Shown piece after piece: positions 1 through 8,672 of a stretch of DNA of 64,000 nt. A program made the translations under genes and the position numbers. The stretch's first letter is position 1. Each line of letters opens with the position of its first letter. The notes beneath the pieces were generated by a model, which searched no databases, was not told the DNA's origin, and saw only the letters and a program-made list of their open reading frames with translations. The stretch comes from an uncultured Treponema sp. (GTDB lineage Bacteria; Spirochaetota; Spirochaetia; Treponematales; Treponemataceae): positions 496,001 through 560,000 of the forward strand of contig NZ_CAKVAM010000001.1 in assembly GCF_934725225.1 (NCBI RefSeq), read 5' to 3'.

Positions 1-776
1 CGCTTTTTGATATAAATAAAAACCGTGATCAGGTAAAGGCTATCAATGAACGTTTAAAAGAAATTGCGCGGCGGCTAAAGCATTTGACTGATTGTGCTGT
101 TGAATATCTTGGTGGAATTCTTGATGAACTTAAAAAATTTTCCGCGCTAGATCCAAAGCAAGACCACACAGCGATAAGTCCTGCGCTTCTTGAACGCCAG
201 ACAAAAATAACTTCATTTTCCGCAGTTGATGTAAAGCAGATTGTTCAGCGTGATACTCCGTTGCGGTATGATGAAAAAGGCTATCTTGGAACTTCTGTTA
301 ACGGCGGACGGGAAATTTTAAAAGTTACTCCTTTTGACAGAATTCTCATTGTGCGCAAGAGCGGACTTTGGAGTGTTTGCGATGTGCCGGATAAGCTTTT
401 TGTTGACTCTGGAATTTGGTTTTGCAATTATGCAGACAAAGATATTATCAGCAAAATTCTTTTTACAATAATTTACCGTGATCCAAAAACAAAATACTGC
501 TTTATAAAACGTTGCCGAATTTCTGGTTGGATTATGAACCGCGACTATAATTTTGTGCCAGACGGAATGGAAGTTCTTCACATTGATACAAGAGCTAAAT
601 TTAAATTTACTTTGAATTACACTAAAAAGCCTCGTGTAAAAATTACAGTCCAAGAATTTAAAGCGCAGGATTTTGAAGAAAAAGGTTTGAAGACTAACGG
701 AATCCGGCTTGAATCCAAGGAAGTTGATTCTATAAAAGTTGAAGATTCAGGTTTGCAGACGAAACTTGATTTATAA
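1..776 (+). CDS. parC: DNA topoisomerase IV subunit A-like protein, C-terminal part
   Basis: The reading frame is open from the first bases of the window, so the gene starts upstream and only about 257 C-terminal residues are present. The sequence has the layout of the C-terminal region of the ParC type found in Bacteroidetes and spirochaetes: a charged helix (LKEIARRLKH), then a beta-rich part with DRILIVRKSGLWSVCDVPDK, a YRD segment, IKRCRISGW and NRDYNFVPDGM. In that family this part contacts DNA after the breakage-reunion domain. The breakage-reunion domain and catalytic tyrosine lie outside the window. A gyrase A-like paralogue is the main alternative. It probably heads the operon that continues with the membrane protein 22 bases downstream. 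Confidence 0.72.
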   Translation, partial: LFDINKNRDQVKAINERLKEIARRLKHLTDCAVEYLGGILDELKKFSALDPKQDHTAISPALLERQTKITSFSAVDVKQIVQRDTPLRYDEKGYLGTSVNGGREILKVTPFDRILIVRKSGLWSVCDVPDKLFVDSGIWFCNYADKDIISKILFTIIYRDPKTKYCFIKRCRISGWIMNRDYNFVPDGMEVLHIDTRAKFKFTLNYTKKPRVKITVQEFKAQDFEEKGLKTNGIRLESKEVDSIKVEDSGLQTKLDL

Positions 777-798
777 ATTGTAAAACAGGAATAAAAAA

Positions 799-1701
799 TT
801 GGATAAAGAAAAATTAAAAAATCCTGAGTATAAAAGAATGTATCAGGTTTTAAGAGAGCGGCTGGCAAAAAATATTGCGCGTTCGGTTTTGCTGCTTTTG
901 CTTTTTAATGTAATGCTGTCTTTTTTGCTTACAAGCGGATTTTCTCCTGCGATGCTTTTTAATGGCTCTGTTGCCGGATATGCAATTTCATTTGTTTTTA
1001 CTTCGCTGATTCTTATCGTTGTTTTTACGCTTGCTTACGGAATTGTCGCTGACTTTACAAATGTTGTTCTTGGCAAAAAAAATTCTCCTGGAGGAATCTT
1101 CTGCGGATTTTTTGAAAAGTCAAAACGCATATTTTATTCTTCAGTTTTTTTTACGATTGTTGTAATTTTTGTAGCGTTTGTTTCTGCCGCATTGATTTTT
1201 ATTTTTAAAGAAAAAATTATTTCATGCTCAAGTTTTTTTGCTCAAGCATTTTCAAATGAAAACTTGAATCAGCTTGATTCTGAAAAAATTGCAAAGGCTT
1301 TTACACTTGCTCTTTTTTACACGGCGATTTTCTTTTTGGTTTTTGTATTTTGTTTTCTTCCGTTTATTTTTGTTTGGAATGCGTTTCTTGAAAATAAAAA
1401 ATTCAATTTGAAGGACGCGATTAAAAAAAGCCTTTTTATTATCCGTGGAAGATATTTTCATTATCTGGGCTTTGTGATTTTTGTATGTCTGAAAAATTTT
1501 GCAGTTTTGTTTGTTGCAGTTTTTCTTAATGCGATTCTTTCTGGAAAAAATAATTTTATTTCTCTTTTGCTCGGATTTTATGCGTTCCTTCAATATTACA
1601 CAATTCTTGCAAAAATTTATTATTGTATTCCAATTTATTATTTTTCATTTTTGAGCGTTAACGGAATGATTGGCGGAGATAAAAATGAAGGTTCTTATTG
1701 A
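799..1701 (+). CDS. Multi-pass membrane protein of unknown function
   Basis: I do not recognise a family. The 300 residues begin with a basic cytoplasmic stretch and contain about six hydrophobic segments (roughly residues 28-50, 55-88, 110-136, 166-195, 217-243 and 252-285), so this is an inner-membrane protein. The start is TTG, supported by an AGGA motif 10-12 bases upstream; no ATG is available before residue 14. The 3' end overlaps the start of the YigZ gene by 17 bases, which suggests translational coupling within the topoisomerase - membrane protein - yigZ - phosphatase operon. The protein is very rich in Phe, Ile and Leu, as expected for an AT-rich genome. Confidence 0.7.
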   Translation: MDKEKLKNPEYKRMYQVLRERLAKNIARSVLLLLLFNVMLSFLLTSGFSPAMLFNGSVAGYAISFVFTSLILIVVFTLAYGIVADFTNVVLGKKNSPGGIFCGFFEKSKRIFYSSVFFTIVVIFVAFVSAALIFIFKEKIISCSSFFAQAFSNENLNQLDSEKIAKAFTLALFYTAIFFLVFVFCFLPFIFVWNAFLENKKFNLKDAIKKSLFIIRGRYFHYLGFVIFVCLKNFAVLFVAVFLNAILSGKNNFISLLLGFYAFLQYYTILAKIYYCIPIYYFSFLSVNGMIGGDKNEGSY

Positions 1702-2272
1702 AGAATCAAAAGCCGAGCTTGTCATAAAAAATTCCCGCTTTATTTCAGAAGTTTTTCCAGTTGAAACTCAGGCGCAGGCAAGAGAAAAACTTCACGAGGT
1801 TAAGCAAAAATATTTTGACGCAACCCATGTGGTTCACGCTTTTTCCGTTGGCTTAAAATCTGAAACTTTTGGAATGAGCGATGACGGCGAGCCAAGCGGA
1901 ACTGCCGGGCGTCCTGTTCTTGATGTTTTAAAAGGAAGCGGAATTACAAATATCTTGCTTACGGTAACTAGGTATTTCGGAGGAACACTTTTAGGAACGG
2001 GCGGACTTGTTCATGCGTATAGTGAAAGCGCAAAACAAGTTCTTTCTGTTTGCAAAGCCGAGCCTTATGTTGAAAAATCTTCATTTTCATTTTCATGCGG
2101 CTATGATTTGTATCAAACTGTAAAACATTTGTTTGAGGACTTTAATATTTCAAATCTGACTGAAAACTTTGGAACCGACATTTCCATTCAGGGTGAAATT
2201 TTTCTATCTGAAAAAAATACTTTTCTTGAGCAAATAAAAAACATTTCAAAAGGAACAATAAAATGCATTTGA
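1685..2272 (+). CDS. yigZ: YigZ/IMPACT family protein
   Basis: This is a 195-residue member of the conserved UPF0029/IMPACT family. It has the diagnostic block DDGEPSGTAGRPVLDVL near residue 65, followed by VTRYFGGTLLGTGGLVHAYS. Its biochemical role is uncertain; relatives of the eukaryotic member act around translation regulation. I chose the ATG at 1685 because GGAG lies 6 bases before it. An upstream in-frame TTG at 1670 would add five residues but lacks a ribosome binding site. The gene overlaps both neighbours (17 bases upstream, 10 bases downstream), so the four genes are probably co-transcribed. Confidence 0.9.
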   Translation: MKVLIEESKAELVIKNSRFISEVFPVETQAQAREKLHEVKQKYFDATHVVHAFSVGLKSETFGMSDDGEPSGTAGRPVLDVLKGSGITNILLTVTRYFGGTLLGTGGLVHAYSESAKQVLSVCKAEPYVEKSSFSFSCGYDLYQTVKHLFEDFNISNLTENFGTDISIQGEIFLSEKNTFLEQIKNISKGTIKCI

Positions 2273-3060
2273 TTTTTATTCGTCATGGAGATCCTGATTA
2301 TTCAATTGATTCTGTTACAGAAAAAGGAAAACGTGAAATAGAACTTTTGGGCAAGCGCATTTCAAAACTGAATGCAACAGAATTTTTTGTTTCGCCGATG
2401 GGACGCGCGCAGGCTACGGCAAAGGCTTGCTTGGAAAATATTCATGCAGATTTTTCAAAGCAGCCGATGAAAGTTTCAACAATGCCTTGGCTTAGAGAAT
2501 TCAGCTACGACATAAAAGATTTTAAAACCGGAAAAAACAGAATTGCATGGGACTGGCTTCCGCGCGATTATTTTGGCGAAAAGAAATATAAGGATGTCCA
2601 AAAATTTTTCCAGACAAAATCAATGAAAAGCGGAAACATAGAATTTCACTATAAGGAAGTTTGCCGCGGACTTGATGAGATTTTGTCATCTTATGACTAC
2701 AACCGCATTGATTCAAAAATTCCTTTGTATAATTGTTTGCCGCATATTTCAAAAGAAGAGTCTTTGGTTGACACGCACCTTGAGCCTGAGCAAAAAGATT
2801 TAGATGAAAAAAATCTTGTTTTTGTTTGTCATCTTGGCGTGATGTTTGTAATGCTAAGCCATCTTACAGGAATTAGCCCTGTTCAGCTTTGGCAGGGATT
2901 TTTTGTTGCTCCAAGCTCAGTTACAATTGTTGGTGCGGAAGAAAGAGTTCCCGGAGAAGTTGTTTTTAGAATTCAGCAGATGGGAGATGTAAGCCATTTA
3001 ATCGGCGCAAATGAAAAAGTTTCTGCGTCTGGATTTTTTGGAAACTGTCTTTCCATTTAA
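2263..3060 (+). CDS. Histidine phosphatase (phosphoglycerate mutase-like) family protein
   Basis: The N-terminus carries the RHG motif of the branch 1 histidine phosphatases (FIRHGDPDYS, residues 5-14), where the His becomes phosphorylated, and the second catalytic His is in FVCHLGVMF near residue 187. At 265 residues it is longer than a plain phosphoglycerate mutase because of a middle insertion (about residues 85-150), so a glycolytic role is unlikely; it more probably removes phosphate from a small molecule. The start overlaps the end of yigZ by 10 bases. Palindromic repeats follow the stop codon and may end transcription. Confidence 0.82.
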   Translation: MHLIFIRHGDPDYSIDSVTEKGKREIELLGKRISKLNATEFFVSPMGRAQATAKACLENIHADFSKQPMKVSTMPWLREFSYDIKDFKTGKNRIAWDWLPRDYFGEKKYKDVQKFFQTKSMKSGNIEFHYKEVCRGLDEILSSYDYNRIDSKIPLYNCLPHISKEESLVDTHLEPEQKDLDEKNLVFVCHLGVMFVMLSHLTGISPVQLWQGFFVAPSSVTIVGAEERVPGEVVFRIQQMGDVSHLIGANEKVSASGFFGNCLSI

Positions 3061-3078
3061 ACTGGATATTGAGTTTTG

Positions 3079-3144
3079 ACTGTCATTCCCGTGCAACGAC
3101 ACGGGAATCTGTTGAGATTATCGGATCAAGTCCGATAATGACAT
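3079..3144. repeat. Dispersed palindromic REP-like repeat pair
   Basis: Two palindromes lie in tandem. The first has stem ATTCCCGTG / CACGGGAAT around a six-base loop. The second has ATTATCGGA / TCCGATAAT around a five-base loop and ends in TGACA. Closely related units occur at about 4464-4530, 6757-6935, 19200-19256, 21517-21553, 52075-52096, 52981-53009 and 56565-56640. They sit only between genes. They may act as terminators or be remnants of a small mobile repeat. Confidence 0.75.
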
Positions 3145-3199
3145 TAATTTATAAAACTGGAATTTCAGGATAGTTTAAATAATTTTTATTTTTGTAAAA

Positions 3200-3228
3200 T
3201 TGAATTTTTTATTGATTCTATTTATACT
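3200..3228 (+). promoter_or_regulatory. Promoter of mnmA, probably giving a leaderless mRNA
   Basis: A TTGAAT -35 box at 3200-3205 and a TATACT -10 box at 3223-3228 are separated by exactly 17 bases. The expected transcription start, about seven bases after the -10 box, falls on the A of the mnmA ATG at 3235. No Shine-Dalgarno sequence precedes that ATG. Confidence 0.6.
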
Positions 3229-3234
3229 TGCTTT

Positions 3235-4455
3235 ATGAATTATAATTCAATTACTTATGAAGAGCTTGAGCTTCCGAAGAAAGGCGACAGAGTTGTTGTG
3301 GGACTTTCCGGCGGAGTTGATTCTACAATGACAGCAATGCTTTTAAAAGAAAAAGGCTGCGATGTAACTTGTGTTACAATGTCTTTGTGGCAAGAGGCTG
3401 ATTTGAATCTTCCTGACGATTATAAAATTCCAGACAGCTGCTACAGTCCCAAGGAAGTTGAAGACATAGAAGAAAATAAAAAATTTTGCGCAGAACAAAA
3501 TATTCCATACATCGTTGTTGACGTTAAAGAAAAATATCAGCAGGAAGTAATAGAATATTTTAAGCGTGAATATAGAAACGGCCGCACGCCGAATCCGTGC
3601 ATAAGATGCAACCGCTTTATAAAATTTGGCGCGATGCTTTCCGGCTTAAAAGACTTGGGAATTGAATACGATTATTTTTGCACAGGACATTATGCAAAAG
3701 CCGTGCGCGGAACAGAGCCGCTTTTTTCAGTTTATGGAGAAAACGCTTCAAAAGATGAAAGGGGAAAATGTCGCCCAGTTCAGATTCACACTGCGCTTGA
3801 TATTACAAAAGATCAGGCTTATTTTTTGTACAGAATTCCGAGCGCAATTTTAGAGAAAGTCCGTTTTCCGCTTGCAAGTTTCAGCAAAAAAGAAGTTTTT
3901 AAAATGGCTCGTGAACGCGGATTAAAGGCTGCGGAAAAAGAAGAAAGTCAGGATTTTATTCCGGCTCCGATGCTCGAATATATGTTCAAGGACAAGCCTT
4001 CTGTGCCGGGAGATTTTATTGACTTGGACGGAAAAGTTCTTGGCCGCCACAAGGGAATTGAGCATTATACAATCGGACAGAGAAGGGGACTTGGAGTAAG
4101 CGCGCCGTATCCTCTTTATGTTGCTGAAATTGACAAGGAAAAAAATCTGGTTGTTCTTGGAAAAGACAGCGACTTGTTTTGTTCAGGTCTTATTGCAGAC
4201 GATTTGGTTTGGCCTGCTGAATACGATCCTTGCTGTGAATTTGATGCGATGGTAAAAATTCGTCTTGCTTCAAAGCCTGTAAAAGCTCATGTTGCGCCGT
4301 ATCAGCCATTGGAAAATGAAGAGTTCTGCGGCAAAGCTTACAAGGTTGTGTTTGAAGAACCGCAGCGGGCAGTTGCGCCAGGTCAGTCCGTTGTTTTTTA
4401 TAAAGACGGAATAACACTTGGCGGCGGAATTATTTCAAAAGCAATCAAAGCCTAA
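3235..4455 (+). CDS. mnmA: tRNA-specific 2-thiouridylase MnmA, variant cysteine pattern
   Basis: MnmA activates U34 of certain tRNAs with ATP and inserts sulfur to make 2-thiouridine. The PP-loop is clear (VVGLSGGVDSTMTAML, residues 22-37), as are TPNPCIRCNRFIKFG near residues 117-131, CTGHYAK and the C-terminal beta-barrel block HKGIEHYTIGQRRGLG. The usual second catalytic cysteine, in the SQDICFVP-type motif, is missing: here the text is ESQDFIPAP, with two residues (Ile-Cys) absent. Other cysteines at SCY, KFC and CIRC could instead hold an iron-sulfur cluster, as described for some U34 thiolases. Length (406) is normal plus a short insertion. No ribosome binding site is visible; the mRNA is probably leaderless. 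Confidence 0.93.
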   Translation: MNYNSITYEELELPKKGDRVVVGLSGGVDSTMTAMLLKEKGCDVTCVTMSLWQEADLNLPDDYKIPDSCYSPKEVEDIEENKKFCAEQNIPYIVVDVKEKYQQEVIEYFKREYRNGRTPNPCIRCNRFIKFGAMLSGLKDLGIEYDYFCTGHYAKAVRGTEPLFSVYGENASKDERGKCRPVQIHTALDITKDQAYFLYRIPSAILEKVRFPLASFSKKEVFKMARERGLKAAEKEESQDFIPAPMLEYMFKDKPSVPGDFIDLDGKVLGRHKGIEHYTIGQRRGLGVSAPYPLYVAEIDKEKNLVVLGKDSDLFCSGLIADDLVWPAEYDPCCEFDAMVKIRLASKPVKAHVAPYQPLENEEFCGKAYKVVFEEPQRAVAPGQSVVFYKDGITLGGGIISKAIKA

Positions 4456-4463
4456 TTGTTAAT

Positions 4464-4640
4464 TGCCATTCCCGCACTTGATGCGGGAATCCCTGTGTGA
4501 GATTATCGGGTCAAGCCCGATAATGACAAATGCCATAATGTCATTCTTCGGCTTGATCTGCGATGTTTGCTTAGCAAACTCGGTTAGGGAATCTAGTAAA
4601 TTTTTAGATTGCTGGACTGGGGCTGGCAATGGCAATATTC
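4464..4640. repeat. Intergenic REP-like repeats
   Basis: The gap between mnmA and the convergent M23-like gene is filled with palindromic repeat units: ATTCCCGCA / TGCGGGAAT (about 4466-4490), ATTATCGGG / CCCGATAAT (about 4502-4525), and a third unit at about 4540-4590 with GTTTGCTTAGCAAAC. The third unit has a reverse-orientation relative at 19203-19256, including the same AAACTCGGT segment, so it is a dispersed repeat. The open reading frame through this stretch looks accidental. Confidence 0.7.
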
Positions 4641-4643
4641 AAA

Positions 4644-5507
4644 CTAGTAAATGTCCAGTTTGTAGGAAATTGTTGACGCTGAATTCAGGATGTTGACAAT
4701 TGTGATTGTCAGTGTTGAAGAGCCTTTGTTCAGTTGAACAATTCCTGCCAATTGCTTTGTGTCGTCTGGATAAATTTCTTTAACATTGTAAGATTCATTT
4801 CCTTTTACGCAAAGTTTTCCGTTGCTTTCTTTTAAAACATCATAAGAAATATTTTCTACAGTCGCTCCGTTTACAGCAGTGATTATTTTGTATGGAACTG
4901 CAACATTTTGACGTGTTCTGTAAACGTAATATTTTCCTGCCGGCAATCTTCGTTCGTTCAAAAGATTGTGCGAAATTCTGTTTTTGTCTTTTAAAGTTAT
5001 TGTTCCCATTGTGAGCGGAAGTTCTCTTCCTGCGCGCGGCATAAGAATTCTTGGATTTACAGCGGAATTATTTTTTGAATCAAAGACTTTAAATTCAAGG
5101 CAGCTTTGTCCTTCCTGCCAGCCTGTGTTTCCGCTTGTTCCAAGATATTCGCCAGACTCAACGAACTGCTTTTCTTCTATTTCTTTCGAAATTGAACTGT
5201 CGTCAAGATTTGCGTAAACTGTTGAAAGTCCATCTTCATGCGAAATAATCACGGAATTTCCCAAAGCGGATTCAAACCAGCCAAAGTCGTCGCTGTGGTC
5301 TGAAATTACGGCGGTTATTCTTCCTTTGTCTGCCGCCTTGACTTCTGAAGGGTCTTTAAAAATCAGCGAGGAATTTATTGTGCCTCCGCGAAGCTGTCCG
5401 AAATATGAATAGAACGAATCTGCCTGAGTTTCTTTTTGCGGCCAGTCGAATGAAAATCCGCAGAAACTAAAAAATGCGCAGGTTAAAGTTAAAATTGTTT
5501 TTTTCAT
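4644..5507 (-). CDS. Secreted M23-like protein, probably catalytically inactive
   Basis: An N-terminal signal peptide (MKKTILTLTCAFFSFCGFSF) is followed by a domain with the outline of M23/LytM peptidases: a GRITAVISDH strand, GNSVIISHEDGLSTVYANL, GEYLGTSGNTGW and LEFKVFDSKN. The zinc ligands of the family are missing. There is no HxxxD, and the usual HLHFEV motif reads CLEFKV. It is therefore probably a regulatory or structural relative, comparable to non-enzymatic LytM factors such as EnvC. The C-terminal 110 residues are unassigned. The ATG is preceded by CGGAG. It lies 26 bases downstream of the next gene on the same strand and may be co-transcribed with it. Confidence 0.75.
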   Translation of the reverse strand: MKKTILTLTCAFFSFCGFSFDWPQKETQADSFYSYFGQLRGGTINSSLIFKDPSEVKAADKGRITAVISDHSDDFGWFESALGNSVIISHEDGLSTVYANLDDSSISKEIEEKQFVESGEYLGTSGNTGWQEGQSCLEFKVFDSKNNSAVNPRILMPRAGRELPLTMGTITLKDKNRISHNLLNERRLPAGKYYVYRTRQNVAVPYKIITAVNGATVENISYDVLKESNGKLCVKGNESYNVKEIYPDDTKQLAGIVQLNKGSSTLTITIVNILNSASTISYKLDIY

Positions 5508-5533
5508 TTTTTTCTCCGCAAGAAACCATCTAG

Positions 5534-6598
5534 CTATTTTTTTGAAATCGAAATTTTTGAAATCTTTGTGTTCCGTCCAATGAAAAGTGAATTTTCATAA
5601 GTCTGAATAAACGAGCATTCGCCTTCAAAGCTGAAAGATGCCATTGGATAAATAAAAGATTCCAAAATTGTTACCGTGTATTTTTTTCCGTCTTTGCTCA
5701 AAACAAAAACAAGCTCGTTGTTGTCAGAAAATTCTATTTGGGAAATTTTTCCTTTGATTGGAATTTTTTTGCTTGTGGATTTTTTTGAGTTTACGATTCC
5801 AAGAAAATCTTTTCCGTTGAAATAAACGTAATCAGAATTGTTGTTGAATTTTACAAGCGTCTGGCGGGAAATGGAATTTTCAAGATACTCGTGGTAAATT
5901 ACTTTTGAATGTCCGCCGTTTTTTTCTGCAACAATAAATCTTTGCTGATCTTGTCCTGAAACACAGGCGATTCTGTTTCCATCTTCAGAAATTGCAACTC
6001 CAAGAATGACATCGCAATTGCTTCCGCCCGGCGCAAATTTCTGGTCAATTTTTCCGTCCGGCAAAAAAGAAATTACAGTTCCGTCTGCGTATCCTGCGGC
6101 AGTTCCATTTTTGCTTGATGAAAATGCAGTGATTGGCGAATAATGCTCGTAGTTCCATTCGCGTTTTCCTTCTGAATTGCATTTTACAAAAGAAGTTCCA
6201 CCCGGATGCATTACAAAAATTCTGTCCTGGTCAAAAAATGGAAATCCGGCTTCGTCAATTGTTCCAGCTAAAGTTCCGTCTGCGAAAAAAAAGTCGGTCT
6301 TTGTGCCGCTTGCTCCGAATGCCGCATACCATTTTTCTGAAATTGTTGATTTAAAAGGAAATGTTATTGCTGAAACAATTTTTCCATCGGCTGTAAAATA
6401 TCCTATGTTCTGGGAAAGCTTAAACGGAATCTTTTTTGCATCATTTGAATTTTCTTGAATATGTGAAATGTCTTCTGTCCATTCCGGTGTAAAATGAATT
6501 TCTTGGCCCATTGGTTGCACTGAAAGAATAATGTACAAGGCGCAAAATATAACGGCTATAGGAACAAGCAGATTCTTTTTTTTCTTATTAAAATTCAT
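5534..6598 (-). CDS. Membrane-anchored beta-propeller-like protein
   Basis: The family is not recognised. One hydrophobic segment at residues 9-28 after a lysine-rich N-terminus (NKKKKN) suggests an uncleaved membrane anchor. The rest has repeated short strands with phrases such as YFTADGKIVSAITFPFKS, FADGTLAGTIDEAG, GYADGTVISFLPDGK and AISEDGNRIACVSGQDQ, which resemble WD40/PQQ-type propeller blades. It would place a propeller in the periplasm. A TATAAA-type -10 box lies about ten bases before the start, so the mRNA leader would be very short. It precedes the M23-like gene by 26 bases. Confidence 0.65.
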   Translation of the reverse strand: MNFNKKKKNLLVPIAVIFCALYIILSVQPMGQEIHFTPEWTEDISHIQENSNDAKKIPFKLSQNIGYFTADGKIVSAITFPFKSTISEKWYAAFGASGTKTDFFFADGTLAGTIDEAGFPFFDQDRIFVMHPGGTSFVKCNSEGKREWNYEHYSPITAFSSSKNGTAAGYADGTVISFLPDGKIDQKFAPGGSNCDVILGVAISEDGNRIACVSGQDQQRFIVAEKNGGHSKVIYHEYLENSISRQTLVKFNNNSDYVYFNGKDFLGIVNSKKSTSKKIPIKGKISQIEFSDNNELVFVLSKDGKKYTVTILESFIYPMASFSFEGECSFIQTYENSLFIGRNTKISKISISKK

Positions 6599-6756
6599 AA
6601 TAGGCTATTTTATAGAAAGCAATGATAATTTTCAATGCCATTGAATTTTGCAAGGAAGCCGTTTTGTTTGTAAAAAGATTACGCAATAAAAAAGTTAAAA
6701 AAAATGCCCTCAAATGCTGACAAACCAACTTTTTTGAATCATAATTATAATATACT

Positions 6757-6935
6757 GTCATTCTTTATGCGGAAGGTCTCCGGGTCAAGCCCGAAGATGA
6801 CAAGGAAACTGTTAATGCGGATTATCCGGTCAAGCCGGATAATGACATAGGATCAAGCCGGATAATGACAAGAAAACTGTCATTCCCATTCTAAAACACA
6901 ACTGTCATTCCCATGCAGCGACACGGGAATCTCTA
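6757..6935. repeat. Cluster of REP-like palindromes in a 353-base gene-free stretch
   Basis: The gap 6599-6951 has no gene. Its right half is a degenerate tandem run of the dispersed repeat. Units of the type GGATTATCCGGTCAAG...CCGGATAATGACA recur three times, followed by two copies of CTGTCATTCCCAT and the CACGGGAATC half-palindrome. The left half (6599-6750) is AT-rich and holds the short promoter of the preceding minus-strand gene; nothing else is visible there. Confidence 0.65.
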
Positions 6936-6951
6936 ACAAGGAGGAATCTTT

Positions 6952-8432
6952 ATGAAAAAACTACTTTTTTCTATTTTACCAGCATTTTTATTTGCATTTA
7001 TTTCGTGCATGAACATGAGCTCTGGCTCTGGCGAAAACGGCTCTGTTCGTGTTGCCTTGCCGGGAAACTCTCGCGCCGCCTATAACAAAGACAATGCCGA
7101 CAAATTCACTGTGCGCCTTTACAATGATGATTTTGACAAAACCGAAGAAGGAACTCTGGGGGGGTAATAGAATTTGGCGAGCTTGAGCCGGGAACTTATA
7201 TAGCAGAGGCGGAAGCCTGGAACACAGTAGAAAATCTTCTTGAAGGAAGCGGAAGCGAAGAAATCAAAGTAAAAGCCGGCGAAACTACAGACTGCAACAT
7301 CAAAATGATTCTTGAGGGCATTTTCTATTCAAAGTATATGCTTTTTCGTGATTATTCCGGAAATATGTACGCCTACGATTATTCAAGTTGTATCGAGACG
7401 AAAACCTGGTCTACTGATTCTAATTCTCCTCAGTATTCCTGTTTTGCAGAAAGCAATGATGGAAGTGTTTATTATACGAAACTTGAACAATCCACTAGTA
7501 AATACAAAATATATAACTACAACTTTACAACTAATAACGAAGAAATAAAATTTACTATTGCTAAAAATACAGGATTTTTTGACGGTTGCTATGACAGCAC
7601 AACAGATATTTATTGGGTTATTCGTAATGCAAACGGTAATTTATATTTATACAAAAAAAATGCAGAAGGCACTTCTGAAGAAGAATATAATATAGGAATT
7701 GCTCAAAGTAGTTTTGGAGATTGTGCAATAAGAGGCGAAAATCTTTATTATTCATTTGGTGATGATTCAATTGGATATGCAACATTAGACTACACAACTA
7801 AGTCTGCAACTGAAAAAACAACGAAATCGCTAGATGACTTTGGTGTTTCTTCTGGTGAAATTACAGACATGGCGGTTCTTGAGGACGGAAGGGTAGCTAT
7901 AATAGTTCGTGATACAAGCACTAGTTCTACTAATGATAATACTACTAAAACTGTTATATACAATTATACAGTTACAGATGGTGGCACAGTATACAGCCGC
8001 GGTGCTCTTGTGCTTTTGTCTTCGGACTTGTCATTAATAAAAACGCTCGGCTGGACAGATGATTCTTCAGTGAGAACAATAAGCGCAACTGGCTCAAGTT
8101 CTGGGTATAGTACAACATGGACTTCAATCACGGCATATATTCCAGAGTATGAGGAGCGCAACTCGCACTTTTACGGACCAATGCGCATTGTTGCAGTCCG
8201 CCCAAAGGAGCTTGTAATTGCAGACTGCGGCGCAAACTTTGTTCTGCCTGATTACAGCGGCAAAAAGAACGGAAAAATGTTCACGCACAACAGGCTTATG
8301 ACCGTAAACCTGCGCAACTTTGCCATAAGCTGCAAAAAGGAATTCAGCGAAAGCGAAATAAAGTTTCAGAATCTGGATATTAGCGGCAGTTTGACAGTTG
8401 TTAGCAACTGGTCAGATGGAGTTGAAAAATAA
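6952..8432 (+). CDS. Lipoprotein with propeller-like domain, out of frame at a poly-G tract
   Basis: Translation from the ATG at 6952 (AAGGAGG upstream) gives a signal peptide with lipobox FISC, then a sequence typical of treponemal lipoproteins (GSVRVALPGNSRAA). It stops at 7165 directly after a run of seven G (7158-7164). In the next frame the protein continues without a gap: VIEFGELEPGTY, then about 420 residues to 8432, rich in Tyr, Ser and Thr with repeated strand motifs. One extra G would join the two parts into a protein of about 493 residues. This is either a phase-variable gene in the OFF state, a recent frameshift, or a homopolymer sequencing error. The downstream frame has no start with a ribosome binding site, so it is not a separate gene. 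Confidence 0.75.
7158..7164 (+). repeat. G7 homopolymer tract inside lipoprotein gene
   Basis: Seven consecutive G residues sit exactly where the reading frame of the lipoprotein breaks; eight would restore it. Poly-G slippage is a known phase-variation mechanism in Treponema pallidum. Confidence 0.8.
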
Positions 8433-8670
8433 AGTAACTATATTGCCCCTTATTTTTCCGGCAGATTTCGTAGAAATCTGCAAATCCGTGTGATTCTTTT
8501 TTGTTTCTTCAAGCACCTTTTTGTTGCGTTCCTCGATAATTCTGTCCAAAAGCTGCCTGCCGGTTTCAATGGTGGTTTCGGCAGGCTCAACCACCGTAGA
8601 AATCAGCCGCCCCGTAACCGCCGCCTGCAGAATCGCTTTTCTTAAGCTTGTGTCTTTTTTATCTGTGCCA
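8412..8670 (-). pseudogene. Remnant of a type I restriction specificity subunit (hsdS)
   Basis: The ATG at 8670 has AGGAG before it and gives MAQIKKTQ, then a one-base frameshift. The shifted frame reads SLRKAILQAAVTGRLI and, further on, ETGRQLLDRIIEERNKK. This matches a common HsdS block (the central or N-terminal conserved region of the form LKKSILQ-A-GKLV ... LLERI-E). The recognition domains are absent, and the frame runs on into unrelated sequence ending at 8412. A perfect 9-bp hairpin (GCAGATTTC / GAAATCTGC) lies at 8461-8481. It follows the RhuM-Fic gene by two bases, an arrangement often seen in type I restriction loci. The rest of the locus (hsdR, hsdM) is not here. Confidence 0.6.
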
Positions 8671-8672
8671 TG

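Noticed and set aside
4463..4696. A 77-codon plus-strand open frame with a CxxC pair
   Set aside because: It runs through REP-like palindromes and into the 3' end of the opposite-strand M23-like gene; the translation follows the repeats and has no ribosome binding site.
7305..8432. The downstream part of the lipoprotein as an independent gene
   Set aside because: There is no ribosome binding site or signal peptide, and the frame continues upstream seamlessly to the G7 tract.
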